Assembly (NCBI RefSeq): GCF_019670105.1
Contig: NZ_AP023032.1
Location: 1,482,972-1,546,971, forward strand
DNA: 64,000 bases
Reading direction: 5' to 3'
Source: Agarivorans albus
GTDB taxonomy: Bacteria > Pseudomonadota > Gammaproteobacteria > Enterobacterales > Celerinatantimonadaceae
Shown: one piece after another, positions 42,960 to 52,357 of the stretch
How the letters are laid out: each line of letters starts with the position of its first letter
How positions within the stretch are numbered: position 1 is the stretch's first letter
Position numbers and translations under genes: made by a program
The notes under the pieces: model-generated
The model's database searches: none
Seen by the model: only the letters and a program-made list of their open reading frames with translations
What the model was told of the DNA's origin: nothing

Positions 42960-43280
42960 TTAATGAATAAAGAAAAATACAGCCATGCTCACCACTGTAG
43001 TTATTAGTGCATTGCGGGTGAAGTAGGCTAATAGTGCAGCTAGCAGGGCGGCGAGCAGATAGGGATTGTCTAAGGATAATGCCAATTGTTGATCGCGAAC
43101 AAATACGATCGGAGCAAATATGGCCGTTAGCACTGCAGGGGCTGAGTAGCTTAAAAACTGCAACGTTGTCTTGTTCAACCTAAGCGGAATTTTTGGCTCT
43201 AAGAACAGGTAACGGCTGGCAAATACAATTGCGGCCATAGCTAAAATAGTAAACCAAATCATTGCTCTTCTCCGCGCCAC
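42960..43280 (-). CDS. azlD: AzlD-family branched-chain amino acid export subunit
   Basis: This 106-residue membrane protein has four hydrophobic segments and the conserved PKIPLRLNKTTLQFLSYSAPAVL pattern. It is the small partner of AzlC, and together they export branched-chain amino acids. The gene overlaps azlC by 22 bases, which indicates coupled translation. Confidence 0.88.
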   Translation of the reverse strand: MARRRAMIWFTILAMAAIVFASRYLFLEPKIPLRLNKTTLQFLSYSAPAVLTAIFAPIVFVRDQQLALSLDNPYLLAALLAALLAYFTRNALITTVVSMAVFFFIH

Positions 43281-43981
43281 TTAGCGTAAGCTGTGGCTAA
43301 ACCCATAGCCAGCAGAGCCGAAATGAGTAGGCCTCCAGGCACTGCATAAAGTTCACACGCTACCGAACTTACTAAAGCGATAAGCACACACAGTAAGCCC
43401 GAGCCATGTTTTATGTTTGGCACAACAATGGCGATAAAAGTAGCGGCAATGGCGAAGTCTAGCCCCCAGCTGTCTAGGTTTTCGATATTTGCGCCAGCCA
43501 CAATGCCCACCGCAGAAGCGATATTCCAACCAAGATAAAAACTTAAGCCGCCCCCTAATGCGTACCAGCGATCAAAGCGTTCAGCTTTGTCTTGATTAGC
43601 AATGGCAAACAATTCATCGGTAAGCAAATAGCCCAGTAACAGGCGCCACTTTAGCGGTAAGCCGCTAATCTTGGGGCGCATGGCCATGCTGTACAGAAAG
43701 TGGCGCGAAGTAATTAGCATGGTGGTAACCAGCATACTTAACAGGCCAGATCCCAGCTTAAACATGCCGGTAGCTACCAATTGGGCAGAACCCGCGAATA
43801 AAATGGCCGACATAGCTTGGCTTTGCAAAGGGCTAAGGCCTGCCTCCATTGCATAAGAGCCCGCTAATATTCCCCATGGCACAACGGCAATGGTGAGCGG
43901 CAATACCGCTAAGGTACCTTTGGCAAATGCGGTGAGTTTATTAGACCAAGTTAAATGGTTTATATAGTCTGTACTGTTCAC
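43259..43981 (-). CDS. azlC: AzlC-family branched-chain amino acid exporter
   Basis: This 240-residue membrane protein opens with a helix containing PWGILAGSYAMEAGLSPLQS, then FAGSAQLVATGMF and SRHFLYSMAMRPK, all typical of AzlC/YgaZ. It is the large subunit of the exporter completed by AzlD. It starts 33 bases after an AraC-type regulator gene on the same strand, so the regulator and transporter form a three-gene operon. Confidence 0.9.
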   Translation of the reverse strand: MNSTDYINHLTWSNKLTAFAKGTLAVLPLTIAVVPWGILAGSYAMEAGLSPLQSQAMSAILFAGSAQLVATGMFKLGSGLLSMLVTTMLITSRHFLYSMAMRPKISGLPLKWRLLLGYLLTDELFAIANQDKAERFDRWYALGGGLSFYLGWNIASAVGIVAGANIENLDSWGLDFAIAATFIAIVVPNIKHGSGLLCVLIALVSSVACELYAVPGGLLISALLAMGLATAYAKWRGEEQ

Positions 43982-44014
43982 AATTTTCCTTGAGAGGGTA
44001 AAAGGCAGGCTTAG

Positions 44015-44839
44015 CTAAGCTGCAAGTTCCTTGGCATAACGGCCAGGAGAAACACCCAAAGCGCGTTTAAAGTGGCGGCTAAAATGGCTTTGATCATGAA
44101 AGCCACAATCTAAGGCGACATCCAATTGTTTGTTACCTTGGCGCAACAGTTGTTTGGCTAAGCGTAATCTCGCTTGAATTTGGTAAGCATGTGGCGGAAG
44201 ACCGTAGCGCTTTACAAACTGCTTCACTAAATAACAAGGGCTCAAATTCACTAACTTAGCCAGTTCGCTGAGAGAGACATTAGCTTGAGGCTGCTCATCC
44301 AAAAACTGCTTCACTAAACTAAGGTGATTGCGCTCATTAAAGGTAGATGTGGTTGTTGGGCGAGTTTTAGCGTGCCGAGTCATCAGTAAGCTCAAGCTCG
44401 CGTACACCATACTCTCACGTTGTAAGCGATTGTTAGAGTTCGCCAGTAATGCAAGGGTAGCGCGTAAAGAGCCAGCAACCACCGAATCTTGCACCACTGC
44501 TTGGCTAAAATAGGGAGCGCCTTGTTGCTTAATGCCTAAGTCTTGGCTGAGTTGTTCAAATTGTTCAGGAGTGGGGTACATGGCCTGATAGGACCAGCCT
44601 CCTTCCGAGGCCGAGCAGCCAGTATGTACTTCATCGGCGTTCACCAAAATAATACTGTCTTGCGGGGCTATATGGTTGCCACCGGTGCGGTAAAACTGTT
44701 GCGCGCCGCTTTCAATCACACCAATGGTGTAGCCTTCGTGACTATGCCGCGAAAAGTTTTGCTGTTGATAGCGGGCATTCAGTATTTCTATACCGCCTAA
44801 CTCGTCGGCAAGCTGATAACGTGCTTGTTCTTTTGTCAT
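44015..44839 (-). CDS. AraC-family regulator of the azlCD operon
   Basis: This 274-residue regulator has an N-terminal AraC-binding cupin (FSRHSHEGYTIGVIESGAQQFY) and a C-terminal double helix-turn-helix (VSLSELAKLVNLSPCYLVKQF, DCGFHDQSHFSRHFKRALGVSPGRY). AraC proteins upstream of azlC are common, so it probably activates export when amino acids accumulate. The promoter region to its right contains the second 162-bp repeat. Confidence 0.9.
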   Translation of the reverse strand: MTKEQARYQLADELGGIEILNARYQQQNFSRHSHEGYTIGVIESGAQQFYRTGGNHIAPQDSIILVNADEVHTGCSASEGGWSYQAMYPTPEQFEQLSQDLGIKQQGAPYFSQAVVQDSVVAGSLRATLALLANSNNRLQRESMVYASLSLLMTRHAKTRPTTTSTFNERNHLSLVKQFLDEQPQANVSLSELAKLVNLSPCYLVKQFVKRYGLPPHAYQIQARLRLAKQLLRQGNKQLDVALDCGFHDQSHFSRHFKRALGVSPGRYAKELAA

Positions 44840-44866
44840 TGGCTTGCCTCCTTACTGGCCTGAAGA

Positions 44867-45028
44867 ATACCAATCGTACCAAGTAACTGATCATTCTAAC
44901 TGCTTAAAATGCTCGAAAACTGCGTTAGAATTTTTGATTGTAGAATAACTACTTATCGAAAAATCCTGCCTTATTCTCAAGCATTTTTCCTACGCTATTT
45001 CTGATCACTTACTTAGTGTGATTGGTAT
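44867..45028 (-). repeat. 162-bp dispersed intergenic repeat, copy 2 (MITE-like)
   Basis: This copy has clean terminal inverted repeats ATACCAATC (44867-44875) and GATTGGTAT (45020-45028). Its reverse complement matches the copy at 1351-1512 over the full length. It sits in the promoter region between the AraC gene and the HEAT-like gene and could affect both. No coding capacity. Confidence 0.78.
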
Positions 45029-45141
45029 AAGCTGTCATCATAGCTCAGATTTAGCTGGAGGTTTTGTACAAAATTGTTCAACTTGCTCAGTCAGCCATAA
45101 TAAGGTTAGATATGCCTTCTCGACTAACATTGTGATGGAAC

Positions 45142-45795
45142 ATGATGAAAATACTGGTTTTATGTAGCTTGCTGCTCTGCAGCTTGGTGCAAGCAAAGGA
45201 AGTGACCCTTCAATCAGAGCTGACCGGGCTAGAAAATTGGCTCTCTAGGTATTATGACCTGAGTTGTGCAGACTACCGTGGTGAGTGGAATGATACTGAG
45301 CGCCCCGATTGTGAAGATGCGTATCTTGATTTTATGAATTCACTAGGTTTTGCAAGAAGCCGTTTGTCAGATCAGGAAGCATCCCAGTTGCTAGACATAT
45401 TATGGCGCAGTGATGAACCTGTATTGTCTAACGAGCTATTTAAAATGACTATTGCGAGCAATCTAGTTAACTTGCCTCAAGACGCAAGGCCCTATGTTAA
45501 CAATAGTGAGTTGGAAAATTTGGCCTTAGATAAAGTACTCTCTTCGCCAAAACAGGTAAGGTTAAGAGCAATATTTCTAATTGGTCGGCTCAAAGACAAA
45601 AAACACCTTAAGCTAATGAAACAAATCGCCCTAGAAAATAAAGAAGGTGAAGGTTCCTCAGCTGTGTTCGCTATGGCGAATGTAGTCAATAACAAAAGAG
45701 AATACAGTAAACACCTAAACGATATTAAAGATAAATCAGTAGACGGTGATTTTATTGCTTTTCTAGATAGATACATGAACAAGCATAAACTGTGA
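45142..45795 (+). CDS. Exported HEAT-repeat-like protein, function unknown
   Basis: This 217-residue protein has a short signal peptide (ends near VQA-KE, residue 18). The mature part is helical; ARPYVNNSELENLALDKVLS, PKQVRLRAIFLIGRLKDKKHL and SSAVFAMANVVNN look like HEAT-type helical pairs. Three cysteines in the N-terminal third may form disulfides in the periplasm. No enzymatic motif is visible. It stands alone beside a repeat copy. Confidence 0.6.
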   Translation: MMKILVLCSLLLCSLVQAKEVTLQSELTGLENWLSRYYDLSCADYRGEWNDTERPDCEDAYLDFMNSLGFARSRLSDQEASQLLDILWRSDEPVLSNELFKMTIASNLVNLPQDARPYVNNSELENLALDKVLSSPKQVRLRAIFLIGRLKDKKHLKLMKQIALENKEGEGSSAVFAMANVVNNKREYSKHLNDIKDKSVDGDFIAFLDRYMNKHKL

Positions 45796-45939
45796 ACCTA
45801 TGTAAGCCGTTATAAGCATGTTTACTAATTTTCTTAATGCATAGTGTTTTATAAACGCGATTTTATATAACAGTCATCTATTTAAGTTGCAGAGCTTCAG
45901 CTAGTTACATGAGTTTATGCCTCTTGGCGTGTATATGCT

Positions 45940-48345
45940 CTAAACCAAAGCGAGCTCATCGGCGGGTTCACTTAGTGCTTGAGTATTGATGCTGCTCTCA
46001 ACCTCCATACATAACTGGCTAAGTTCGGCGCATAACCAATAGTGTTTGTATTTTGCTGCCTTATAACTCTGTTCACAAATGAACATATATTGCGAGGGTT
46101 GAATAGTGGGGGAGAAGTCCAGTACGCCGCCATTCCAGCCTTCGATAAACTCAGCCAAGTTAGGGTATTTAGGATCTGGTAGGCTAATGTTTTTCGCTTC
46201 AATGGCTAAACGCTTAGTTTCTAAGGCGCACAAGTTTGTTTGCGCTAATAGTCGAGAATGAATTTTTGATTGCCATTCATCGTCTAGGTTGATTAGCGTA
46301 TCGAGGATAAAGTGAAAACGCTCTAAGTTATTGATAATAGGCTCCAGCTTAGCCATGCCTTGGAGAGCGTTTAATAAGCTATCTAGCCGGGCACTTTGTT
46401 GGCTCGACATCAACGAACGACACAGCATAATGCGGTGATGTAACAGCTTATCAAAGGGTTTAAATTCATTTTGATGTTGCTTTATTGCCGCCGTAGATTC
46501 GGTGATTAAATTACCAACATCAACTCGATTACTCGCAGGCAGGTCAAACTCTTCCGGCGCTATATTTAAGTTAGCTTCAAAATAAAGTTTTACTAAAGAG
46601 GCGACACGCAAGGTGTCTAGCTGCTTAAAGTAGAGCTGTTCCTGATTGTTGATTTGTAGATGTTGGGCATTAATCTGCGCGATGCAATCGCTTAAACCTC
46701 TGGGTTTATTGTCCACAAGGTTTGAAAGATGGAAAAAGCGTCCGCTGTAGATCTCTCCAAAAAACTGCTTTAGGTACTCGGCAGTTTGTTGTTTTTGTTG
46801 TTCATTCTCAATTAAGCTGTCGTTACTCACTGTAAATTTGCTGGGCTGCTTTATGCCTTGCTGAGTATAGAAAAAAGCACTTACCGACTCGCTTAAGGTG
46901 TCAATATCACCTATTAGCAAAGCTGCAGGTAATTCAGATTTAAAAATACCTTGGTCGCCTCGTGAAGTAACAAAAGCAATACGATCTTTATCCGCTGGGT
47001 GACTATCCCAAGTTGAGCTGTCTGTGCGCTGCATTTGCTGTTCTATTTTTCTCATCTGCGCTTTGCTGGTTTGCTTGGCTAAATTGGCAACCGCCAACGG
47101 TATATTTGCCAGTAGTTTGTTGTCATTCCAGGCTAGTTTATTGATGTCTGCTACTTTTTGCGCGGCCAAGGCCAGCTTACGCAGTTCAATGGCGGTGTTC
47201 TCAAACTGATCACTACCCACAAAGCGGCTTTCGTAGCTGTCGGCGTCAAACTCCATTGCGCGAGACATATATTGAGTGAGCTTAAAATTGAGATTAAACA
47301 AGCCTTTAAAAATGAATCGAGTAAGACCTATAGAAAGCTGAGCGGCAATAATCGCGATATTCATAACAAAGGGCATGTGTTCTTGTTTAGCCCAGTTTTG
47401 CAGGCGTAAATCCCATTCGTCGGGCTGGTAGGCTCGGCTATAAAACCAGTGGTTAACGGTTTGCACAATATAGCGGGTTTGCATCGCCTGGGTTTGAGCA
47501 AAATGGCCAAACTCGTGCGCCAAAATGCCACTTAACTGGCGCATATTCATGCCGGTTAGTAAGGGCATGCCTATGGTTAGGCGTAACTCGCCTTTACGCA
47601 GGCTAAGGCAGCCGTCTAAGCCTCCGGCAGAGGCGTTTACTTGGGTGTCTAAGCAAATTTCTGTTGGACGAGGAACCGCTAGTTTGTCGCACATTACATC
47701 AACTAGATTGAATAATGCCGGGGCTCTTTTGGCCTGCAGGCGATATAGTTTAGGTTGTTGGTAAGTGGCAAATAAAGGCTTAAGCAAAAATAGAAACAGC
47801 ACAATAACAATAAAATAAGGAATAACGAGGAGAAATTGCTTAGCAATGCCACCAGAAAAATCACCGATGTTTTCAACTAACACCGAGAAGTAAAATACCG
47901 AAAAACTGATTAAGCCCACTAACATAAGCAAGTAAATAAGCGGAGCTATTAGGCTAATAAGTAGCGTGCATATCATGCCAATTCGGTACTCTCGGCTTAC
48001 GCTAGAGCGAGGGAACTCTCCACTAAGCAGCTTAATAAAGTCAGCTTTTAGTTTAGGCGCACTATTTTGTTGAGCCTTGCTATGAGGGGTAGTTGGTGCT
48101 GCGCTGTTTGTTTCAAGCACTGCCATTTCTCTAAGCTCTACTCGCAGGCCATGCTCGCTAAATACTGCGGCAAGGCTTTTTGCCAAACTTAGTGAAAGGC
48201 TTTCTTTAAGGACATGTCCTTCAACCAAGTATTTTTGAGCAGTTGCGGGGGTGATATCTAAGGCTTTACACAGACTATGTACCACATGGTTATCGCGATT
48301 ATTTCCATTTTGAGCGCCTAAACTCACTAACTCATATTTAGCCAC
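45940..48345 (-). CDS. Large M48-family membrane metallopeptidase
   Basis: This 801-residue protein carries the zinc motif HEFGH (His277, Glu278, His281) in an M48/Ste24-like domain. A region of about 90 residues precedes two or more transmembrane helices (about 125-190), and a long C-terminal part of over 400 residues follows, mostly helical and rich in Leu and Gln. The N-terminal segment ALDITPATAQKYLVEGHVLKE resembles a small regulatory domain. Typical M48 peptidases (HtpX) are about 290 residues, so this is a long variant. Role is probably envelope protein turnover. Confidence 0.85.
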   Translation of the reverse strand: MAKYELVSLGAQNGNNRDNHVVHSLCKALDITPATAQKYLVEGHVLKESLSLSLAKSLAAVFSEHGLRVELREMAVLETNSAAPTTPHSKAQQNSAPKLKADFIKLLSGEFPRSSVSREYRIGMICTLLISLIAPLIYLLMLVGLISFSVFYFSVLVENIGDFSGGIAKQFLLVIPYFIVIVLFLFLLKPLFATYQQPKLYRLQAKRAPALFNLVDVMCDKLAVPRPTEICLDTQVNASAGGLDGCLSLRKGELRLTIGMPLLTGMNMRQLSGILAHEFGHFAQTQAMQTRYIVQTVNHWFYSRAYQPDEWDLRLQNWAKQEHMPFVMNIAIIAAQLSIGLTRFIFKGLFNLNFKLTQYMSRAMEFDADSYESRFVGSDQFENTAIELRKLALAAQKVADINKLAWNDNKLLANIPLAVANLAKQTSKAQMRKIEQQMQRTDSSTWDSHPADKDRIAFVTSRGDQGIFKSELPAALLIGDIDTLSESVSAFFYTQQGIKQPSKFTVSNDSLIENEQQKQQTAEYLKQFFGEIYSGRFFHLSNLVDNKPRGLSDCIAQINAQHLQINNQEQLYFKQLDTLRVASLVKLYFEANLNIAPEEFDLPASNRVDVGNLITESTAAIKQHQNEFKPFDKLLHHRIMLCRSLMSSQQSARLDSLLNALQGMAKLEPIINNLERFHFILDTLINLDDEWQSKIHSRLLAQTNLCALETKRLAIEAKNISLPDPKYPNLAEFIEGWNGGVLDFSPTIQPSQYMFICEQSYKAAKYKHYWLCAELSQLCMEVESSINTQALSEPADELALV

Positions 48346-48595
48346 TCACATTTCCTTGTGTTTATAGTGATAAATTTGTCGCCAGAATTTTTGCAAATAA
48401 GCTAATCAGATTCAATAGCTTGGCTTTAGGGTATAAGAGCTAATTGCAAACTATTCGAGCTAGCGCAGAATACTGGTCACAAAATAAAAACGCTGCTACT
48501 GAAACCCTACTGACAGGTAGTTGTCAGTAGGGGGGGACTATAGTTATCTCACTGGCTGGCCATGGGGGCTAGCCGGTAACAGCAAGGAGATAGTT

Positions 48596-48979
48596 ATGTT
48601 AGCAGTTGCACCTTTAGTATGGGCAGAGATCGCCGTTGCCAATATGGACCGCGCGTTAGCGTTTTACGCCGAGCACTTTGATCTAACCTTTCGCCGCGAG
48701 AATATGGGCGATATGGATATGGCCATTTTAGAAACCGAAGATCCAGAGGCTGCTAGTTTTGGTTTATGTCAGCATGAAATGATGAAGCCAAGCATGGATG
48801 GCAGCACCGTTTATCTGCATTTAAGCGAAAAACTTAGCCCACTGGTGGATAAAATTACTCAATCGGGCGTGCAAATCTTAATGCCTGTTACTGCCATTCA
48901 AGATGGTGAGCATGGTTACTTCGCCTTATTTGTGGATAGTGAAGGTAATAAAATAGGTCTGTGGTCTAAGTTCCAGTAA
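48596..48979 (+). CDS. VOC-superfamily (glyoxalase-like) protein
   Basis: This 127-residue protein has one vicinal-oxygen-chelate domain: VWAEIAVANMDRALAFYAEHFDL, the middle DMDMAILETEDPEAASFGLCQHE and the end YFALFVDSEGNKIGLWSK. It may bind a metal with a Glu/His set. Activity is unknown; it could be a thiol-transferase or resistance-type protein. The ATG at 48596 has an AAGGAG site; a longer frame begins in non-coding sequence. The adjacent WYL-type regulator may control it. Confidence 0.87.
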   Translation: MLAVAPLVWAEIAVANMDRALAFYAEHFDLTFRRENMGDMDMAILETEDPEAASFGLCQHEMMKPSMDGSTVYLHLSEKLSPLVDKITQSGVQILMPVTAIQDGEHGYFALFVDSEGNKIGLWSKFQ

Positions 48980-49066
48980 TATCGACGTTGTTATGCAAGC
49001 AAATTTAGCTAGCTCAGCCTATAAAGCTGGGCTAGTGTTTGCTCTGCACTTTGGCAGGGATGATTT

Positions 49067-49747
49067 ATGAGACGGGCAGACAGGCTTTTTCAGATAGTAC
49101 AAATTCTGCGTATGCGGCGACTCACCACTGCCCAAGATTTAGCCGACCGTTTAGAAGTGTCAACTCGCACCATCTACCGTGACGTACAAGATCTTTGTTT
49201 AAGTGGCATTCCCATTGAAGGAGAAGCTGGCGTAGGCTATTTGTTGCGCCAAGAAGTTAGCGTACCACCGCTAATGTTTAATGAAGCGGAACTAGAGGCC
49301 ATTCAAATTGGCATGCGTATGGTGCAAACCTGGGCAGGCAAAGAACTGTCTTCGGCTGCCAAGCAAGCAATGATTAAAGTAGAAGCGGTATTGCCACAAC
49401 GCCTACAAGCCTATCAATCGTTAATGTTTGCCCCCGATTTTTATATCGACAGCGACCAATTCAAATACTTAGATCCCTTGCGCATTGCTTCGCAACAGCG
49501 TGAATACCTAGAGATTTGCTACCAAGATGCCAAGGCTGACTGCACCAAACGAGAAATTCGCCCACTGGCCATTTATTTTTGGCGAGGCACCTGGACCTTA
49601 CTAGCGTGGTGCGAATTACGTGACGATTTTCGCAGCTTTCGGGTTGATCGAATTACCGAATTACATCATCAAGAACGGGTGTTTAGCCACAGCCCCGGAA
49701 AAGAGCTAGATGACTTTGTAGAGAAAATGGAGCAAGAAGGGCATTAA
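49067..49747 (+). CDS. YafY/DeoR-type HTH-WYL transcriptional regulator
   Basis: This 226-residue regulator has an N-terminal HTH_11 domain (RADRLFQIVQILRMRR, TAQDLADRLEVSTRTIYRDVQ, PIEGEAGVGYLL) and a WYL-type domain (YLEICYQDAKAD, RPLAIYFWRGTWTLLAWCELR, FRSFRVDRI). Its start lies 88 bases after the VOC gene on the same strand, the usual arrangement for YafY-type regulators that sit beside VOC-fold proteins. It is a different WYL subtype from the BrxR-like one at 4456-5331. Confidence 0.9.
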   Translation: MRRADRLFQIVQILRMRRLTTAQDLADRLEVSTRTIYRDVQDLCLSGIPIEGEAGVGYLLRQEVSVPPLMFNEAELEAIQIGMRMVQTWAGKELSSAAKQAMIKVEAVLPQRLQAYQSLMFAPDFYIDSDQFKYLDPLRIASQQREYLEICYQDAKADCTKREIRPLAIYFWRGTWTLLAWCELRDDFRSFRVDRITELHHQERVFSHSPGKELDDFVEKMEQEGH

Positions 49748-49906
49748 ATTTATGCCTTATTGTTATTGGTCTCTTGATATTTCAGAGCTCGAATCAGATT
49801 TTTCGCAGCTAGCTTAACCTTCATCAAACTATCATTTAGTTGACATGCCCTTTCTCTGTTTGTTTGCGGTATCATTGTTTATCTTGTCACTAATATCGCA
49901 TTCAAA

Positions 49907-50332
49907 ATGATCCGACCTTATCAATCAGGTGATACTGAAACAGTATTGAATATATGGCTGGCCGCTTCGATAAAAGCGCACGATTTTGTAGATGCCAGTT
50001 TTTGGCATTCGCAAGTAGATAATATGCGTAATCTCTATCTGCCTAATGCCGAGACTTATGTATATCAGCAAGACAACCAAGTACTTGGGTTTTATGCGCT
50101 TGATGAAAAACATATAGCGGCTATTTTTGTGGCACCCAGTTCACAAGGGCAGGGTATTGGAAAACAGCTCATTGCTCATGCCAAGCAACAGCGCAGTGTT
50201 TTAACTTTGTCGGTGTATAAGCAAAACACCGCTAGTTATCAGTTCTATTTGTCTCAGGGTTTTAGTTTAGTTAAAGAGCAAACAGACCCACATACTGGTT
50301 TGCCAGAATACACCATGAGTACCGGTATCTAG
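49907..50332 (+). CDS. GNAT acetyltransferase (YjaB-like)
   Basis: This 141-residue N-acetyltransferase has the acetyl-CoA-binding motif VAPSSQGQGIGKQLI and the preceding strand AAIFVAP. The opening IRPYQSGDTETVLNIWLAASIKAHDFV and the pattern YKQNTASYQFYLSQGF resemble E. coli YjaB. The acceptor is unknown. A rho-independent terminator follows. Confidence 0.85.
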   Translation: MIRPYQSGDTETVLNIWLAASIKAHDFVDASFWHSQVDNMRNLYLPNAETYVYQQDNQVLGFYALDEKHIAAIFVAPSSQGQGIGKQLIAHAKQQRSVLTLSVYKQNTASYQFYLSQGFSLVKEQTDPHTGLPEYTMSTGI

Positions 50333-50360
50333 AGCTGCAGAAAGTAAAAGGCAGAAAGCA

Positions 50361-50391
50361 AAAAGCTTGGCCAATTGAGCCAAGCTTTTTT
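50361..50391. terminator. Terminator between GNAT and SYLF genes
   Basis: AAAAGCTTGGC pairs with GCCAAGCTTTT, followed by T residues. Flanking A and T runs make it usable from both convergent genes. Confidence 0.85.
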
Positions 50392-50414
50392 GTTATTTGC
50401 TTACTTAGTTAAGT

Positions 50415-50984
50415 CTAGCTTTGGTTCAAGTCTTTATCTTTCCAAAACTTGGTGCCTTTTACGGTCGCTTCTAACGATAAGCCAGCTTCGGTCATTTGAT
50501 AGATATCTACGTCACCGATAGCACCTTCGCCTTCTGCAGAGCCGCCTTTATCGCCAGCTTTAGCTGAGGCATCCGCTTGTGCGCCAAACAACCAGCCAGA
50601 TTCAACAAATTTGTCATAAGACTCGCGAGTATTAAACACCATTAAGGCTCTAAAATCTTTAACACCAGCACCAAAGCCTACACCCGCTTCACCCATATTC
50701 ATGTAAGTGCGCTTGCCAGTTGCATTATCGATGGCTACACCATGGCCGCCGCCAGCAGAGATAACAAACAAGTTGATACCGGCATTGCTAAATACTGCGT
50801 AACCTACAGCGCCGTTGATTTTACCGGCAATGTCGCTATTTTCCTTTTTAAAGTCTACCAAGGTTTCTTGAACCATTTGGTCTGATTCTGCACGTTCTTC
50901 TGCTGCGCTTTTACTAAATGCAGGCATGCTAATAGTCATGTTTAATAGTGCGATGGCGAAAATAGCTTTAAGTGATTTTGTCAT
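50415..50984 (-). CDS. SYLF-domain (YSC84-like) exported lipid-binding protein
   Basis: This 189-residue protein has a signal peptide (ends near AFS-KS) and a SYLF domain: KINGAVGYAVFSNAGINLFV, GGGHGVAIDNATGKRTYMNM, GVGFGAGVKDFRALMVF. SYLF proteins bind phosphoinositide-like or other lipids in eukaryotes; the bacterial periplasmic role is unknown. The start at 50984 is preferred, because the signal peptide begins there (MTKSLKAIFAIALL). Confidence 0.85.
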   Translation of the reverse strand: MTKSLKAIFAIALLNMTISMPAFSKSAAEERAESDQMVQETLVDFKKENSDIAGKINGAVGYAVFSNAGINLFVISAGGGHGVAIDNATGKRTYMNMGEAGVGFGAGVKDFRALMVFNTRESYDKFVESGWLFGAQADASAKAGDKGGSAEGEGAIGDVDIYQMTEAGLSLEATVKGTKFWKDKDLNQS

Positions 50985-51150
50985 TATTGATCCTAAATAT
51001 GTGCTGGGTATGGCCAGCAAAAATTAACAATCTGAAATACAACTCGGCCTTTCAACTTGCTGCTATTTTAATCAAACCATGGCGGTAAATTGACATTTTG
51101 CGAACAAGTGCAAAAATGATGATTATGGTTCATAGGGAAGTGGCGGCGAG

Positions 51151-52146
51151 ATGCAGGAATATCAATTTCAGTTACCAGCCTTAAAGTGGGTTGTAGACAT
51201 ATTGGAGCAGCAAGGTTTAGACAGGCACCGACTGTTAGCCGCTGCAGATATCTCGCCGAGTTTATTGCGTCAAACCAGCGGCTTAATTAGCCAGCTTAAA
51301 GTGGCAAAATTAATGACAGCTGCAGATCGCGCTAGTCAACAGCCTTTGGCCAGCGCACGTTGTGGCTTGTCGATGCCTTTGCGTAAGCAAGGGGTACTAG
51401 CCATTGCGGTTCAAAGTATGCCTAATCTAGAAGCGATGATCCAAATGTTGAAAGCATTTTTGAATGCTCAGTCGAGCGGAACTGACCTAGATTTAGTGCA
51501 AGAGGCGAACTTAGTTAGGGCCGAATTTAGTTTACGTTTTGCTGATCAACTTAGTTGTGACTCTATGCATAGGGCAATGCTGTGTAACTTGTTTAAAACC
51601 TTCCAAACGTTGTTTGGAGAGTCATGGCGAGCGACCGAAGTGTGGTTAATGCATAGTTTTAGTCACACTAAAGAGCTATCCCAACTTCTTAATTGCCCGG
51701 TAAAAGACAATAAAGCGATTAATGCCATTGTGTTTGAACAGCGTTGGGCCCACGTTACTGGCGCGCAAGTTTACCCTGCAGAAGCATTGCGTAAACAAAG
51801 TAGCGAAACCTTACAGCGGCTTGAAGACTTGGATGATCTTATTTATCAGATTTTGCCGCCATTAATCTACGATGGAAACACCAGTATTGAGCATGTAGCG
51901 GAGTTATTTGGAGTACATGTTCGGGTGTTGCAAAAGCGCTTAAAAGCCAAAGGTACTAGCTATTCAACCTTGTTAGAAGACGCCAGAAAAACCATGGCAG
52001 TGGAATTTTTAGTTGATAGTCAGCTATCAATTGCAGATATCTCACTGCAATTGGGTTTTAAAGAACCGGCCATTTTTATCCGCAGCTTTAAAAAGTGGTT
52101 CAAGCAAACGCCACTGCAATGGCGTAAATCGGCGAAAGGCTATTAA
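51151..52146 (+). CDS. AraC-family regulator, OruR-like
   Basis: This 331-residue regulator has an N-terminal Arabinose_bd-type domain (ISQLKVAKLMTAADRAS, ARCGLSMPLRKQGVLAIAVQ) and a C-terminal helix-turn-helix pair (SIEHVAELFGVHVRVLQKRL, LSIADISLQLGFKEPAIFIRSFKKW). It is divergent from the SYLF gene over 166 bases. The effector is unknown. The architecture matches OruR/ArgR-type regulators. Confidence 0.88.
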   Translation: MQEYQFQLPALKWVVDILEQQGLDRHRLLAAADISPSLLRQTSGLISQLKVAKLMTAADRASQQPLASARCGLSMPLRKQGVLAIAVQSMPNLEAMIQMLKAFLNAQSSGTDLDLVQEANLVRAEFSLRFADQLSCDSMHRAMLCNLFKTFQTLFGESWRATEVWLMHSFSHTKELSQLLNCPVKDNKAINAIVFEQRWAHVTGAQVYPAEALRKQSSETLQRLEDLDDLIYQILPPLIYDGNTSIEHVAELFGVHVRVLQKRLKAKGTSYSTLLEDARKTMAVEFLVDSQLSIADISLQLGFKEPAIFIRSFKKWFKQTPLQWRKSAKGY

Positions 52147-52357
52147 TAAATCTGTTTTCTTTATTATTGTTTTTCATAATTACTGATTTGGTGACTCAAT
52201 TTGGTGATTATTGCTTCATTCTGGTGTGATTTGGAATTTAGATTCTGTCATTGCTTTGAAATATATGGTTTTTATATTTGGCATACAAAATGCGACATAG
52301 ATCACAAGGGAGTGGGTTTAACTCCTAAGTTGTCGTAATAAGCCAAGGATGAAAATC

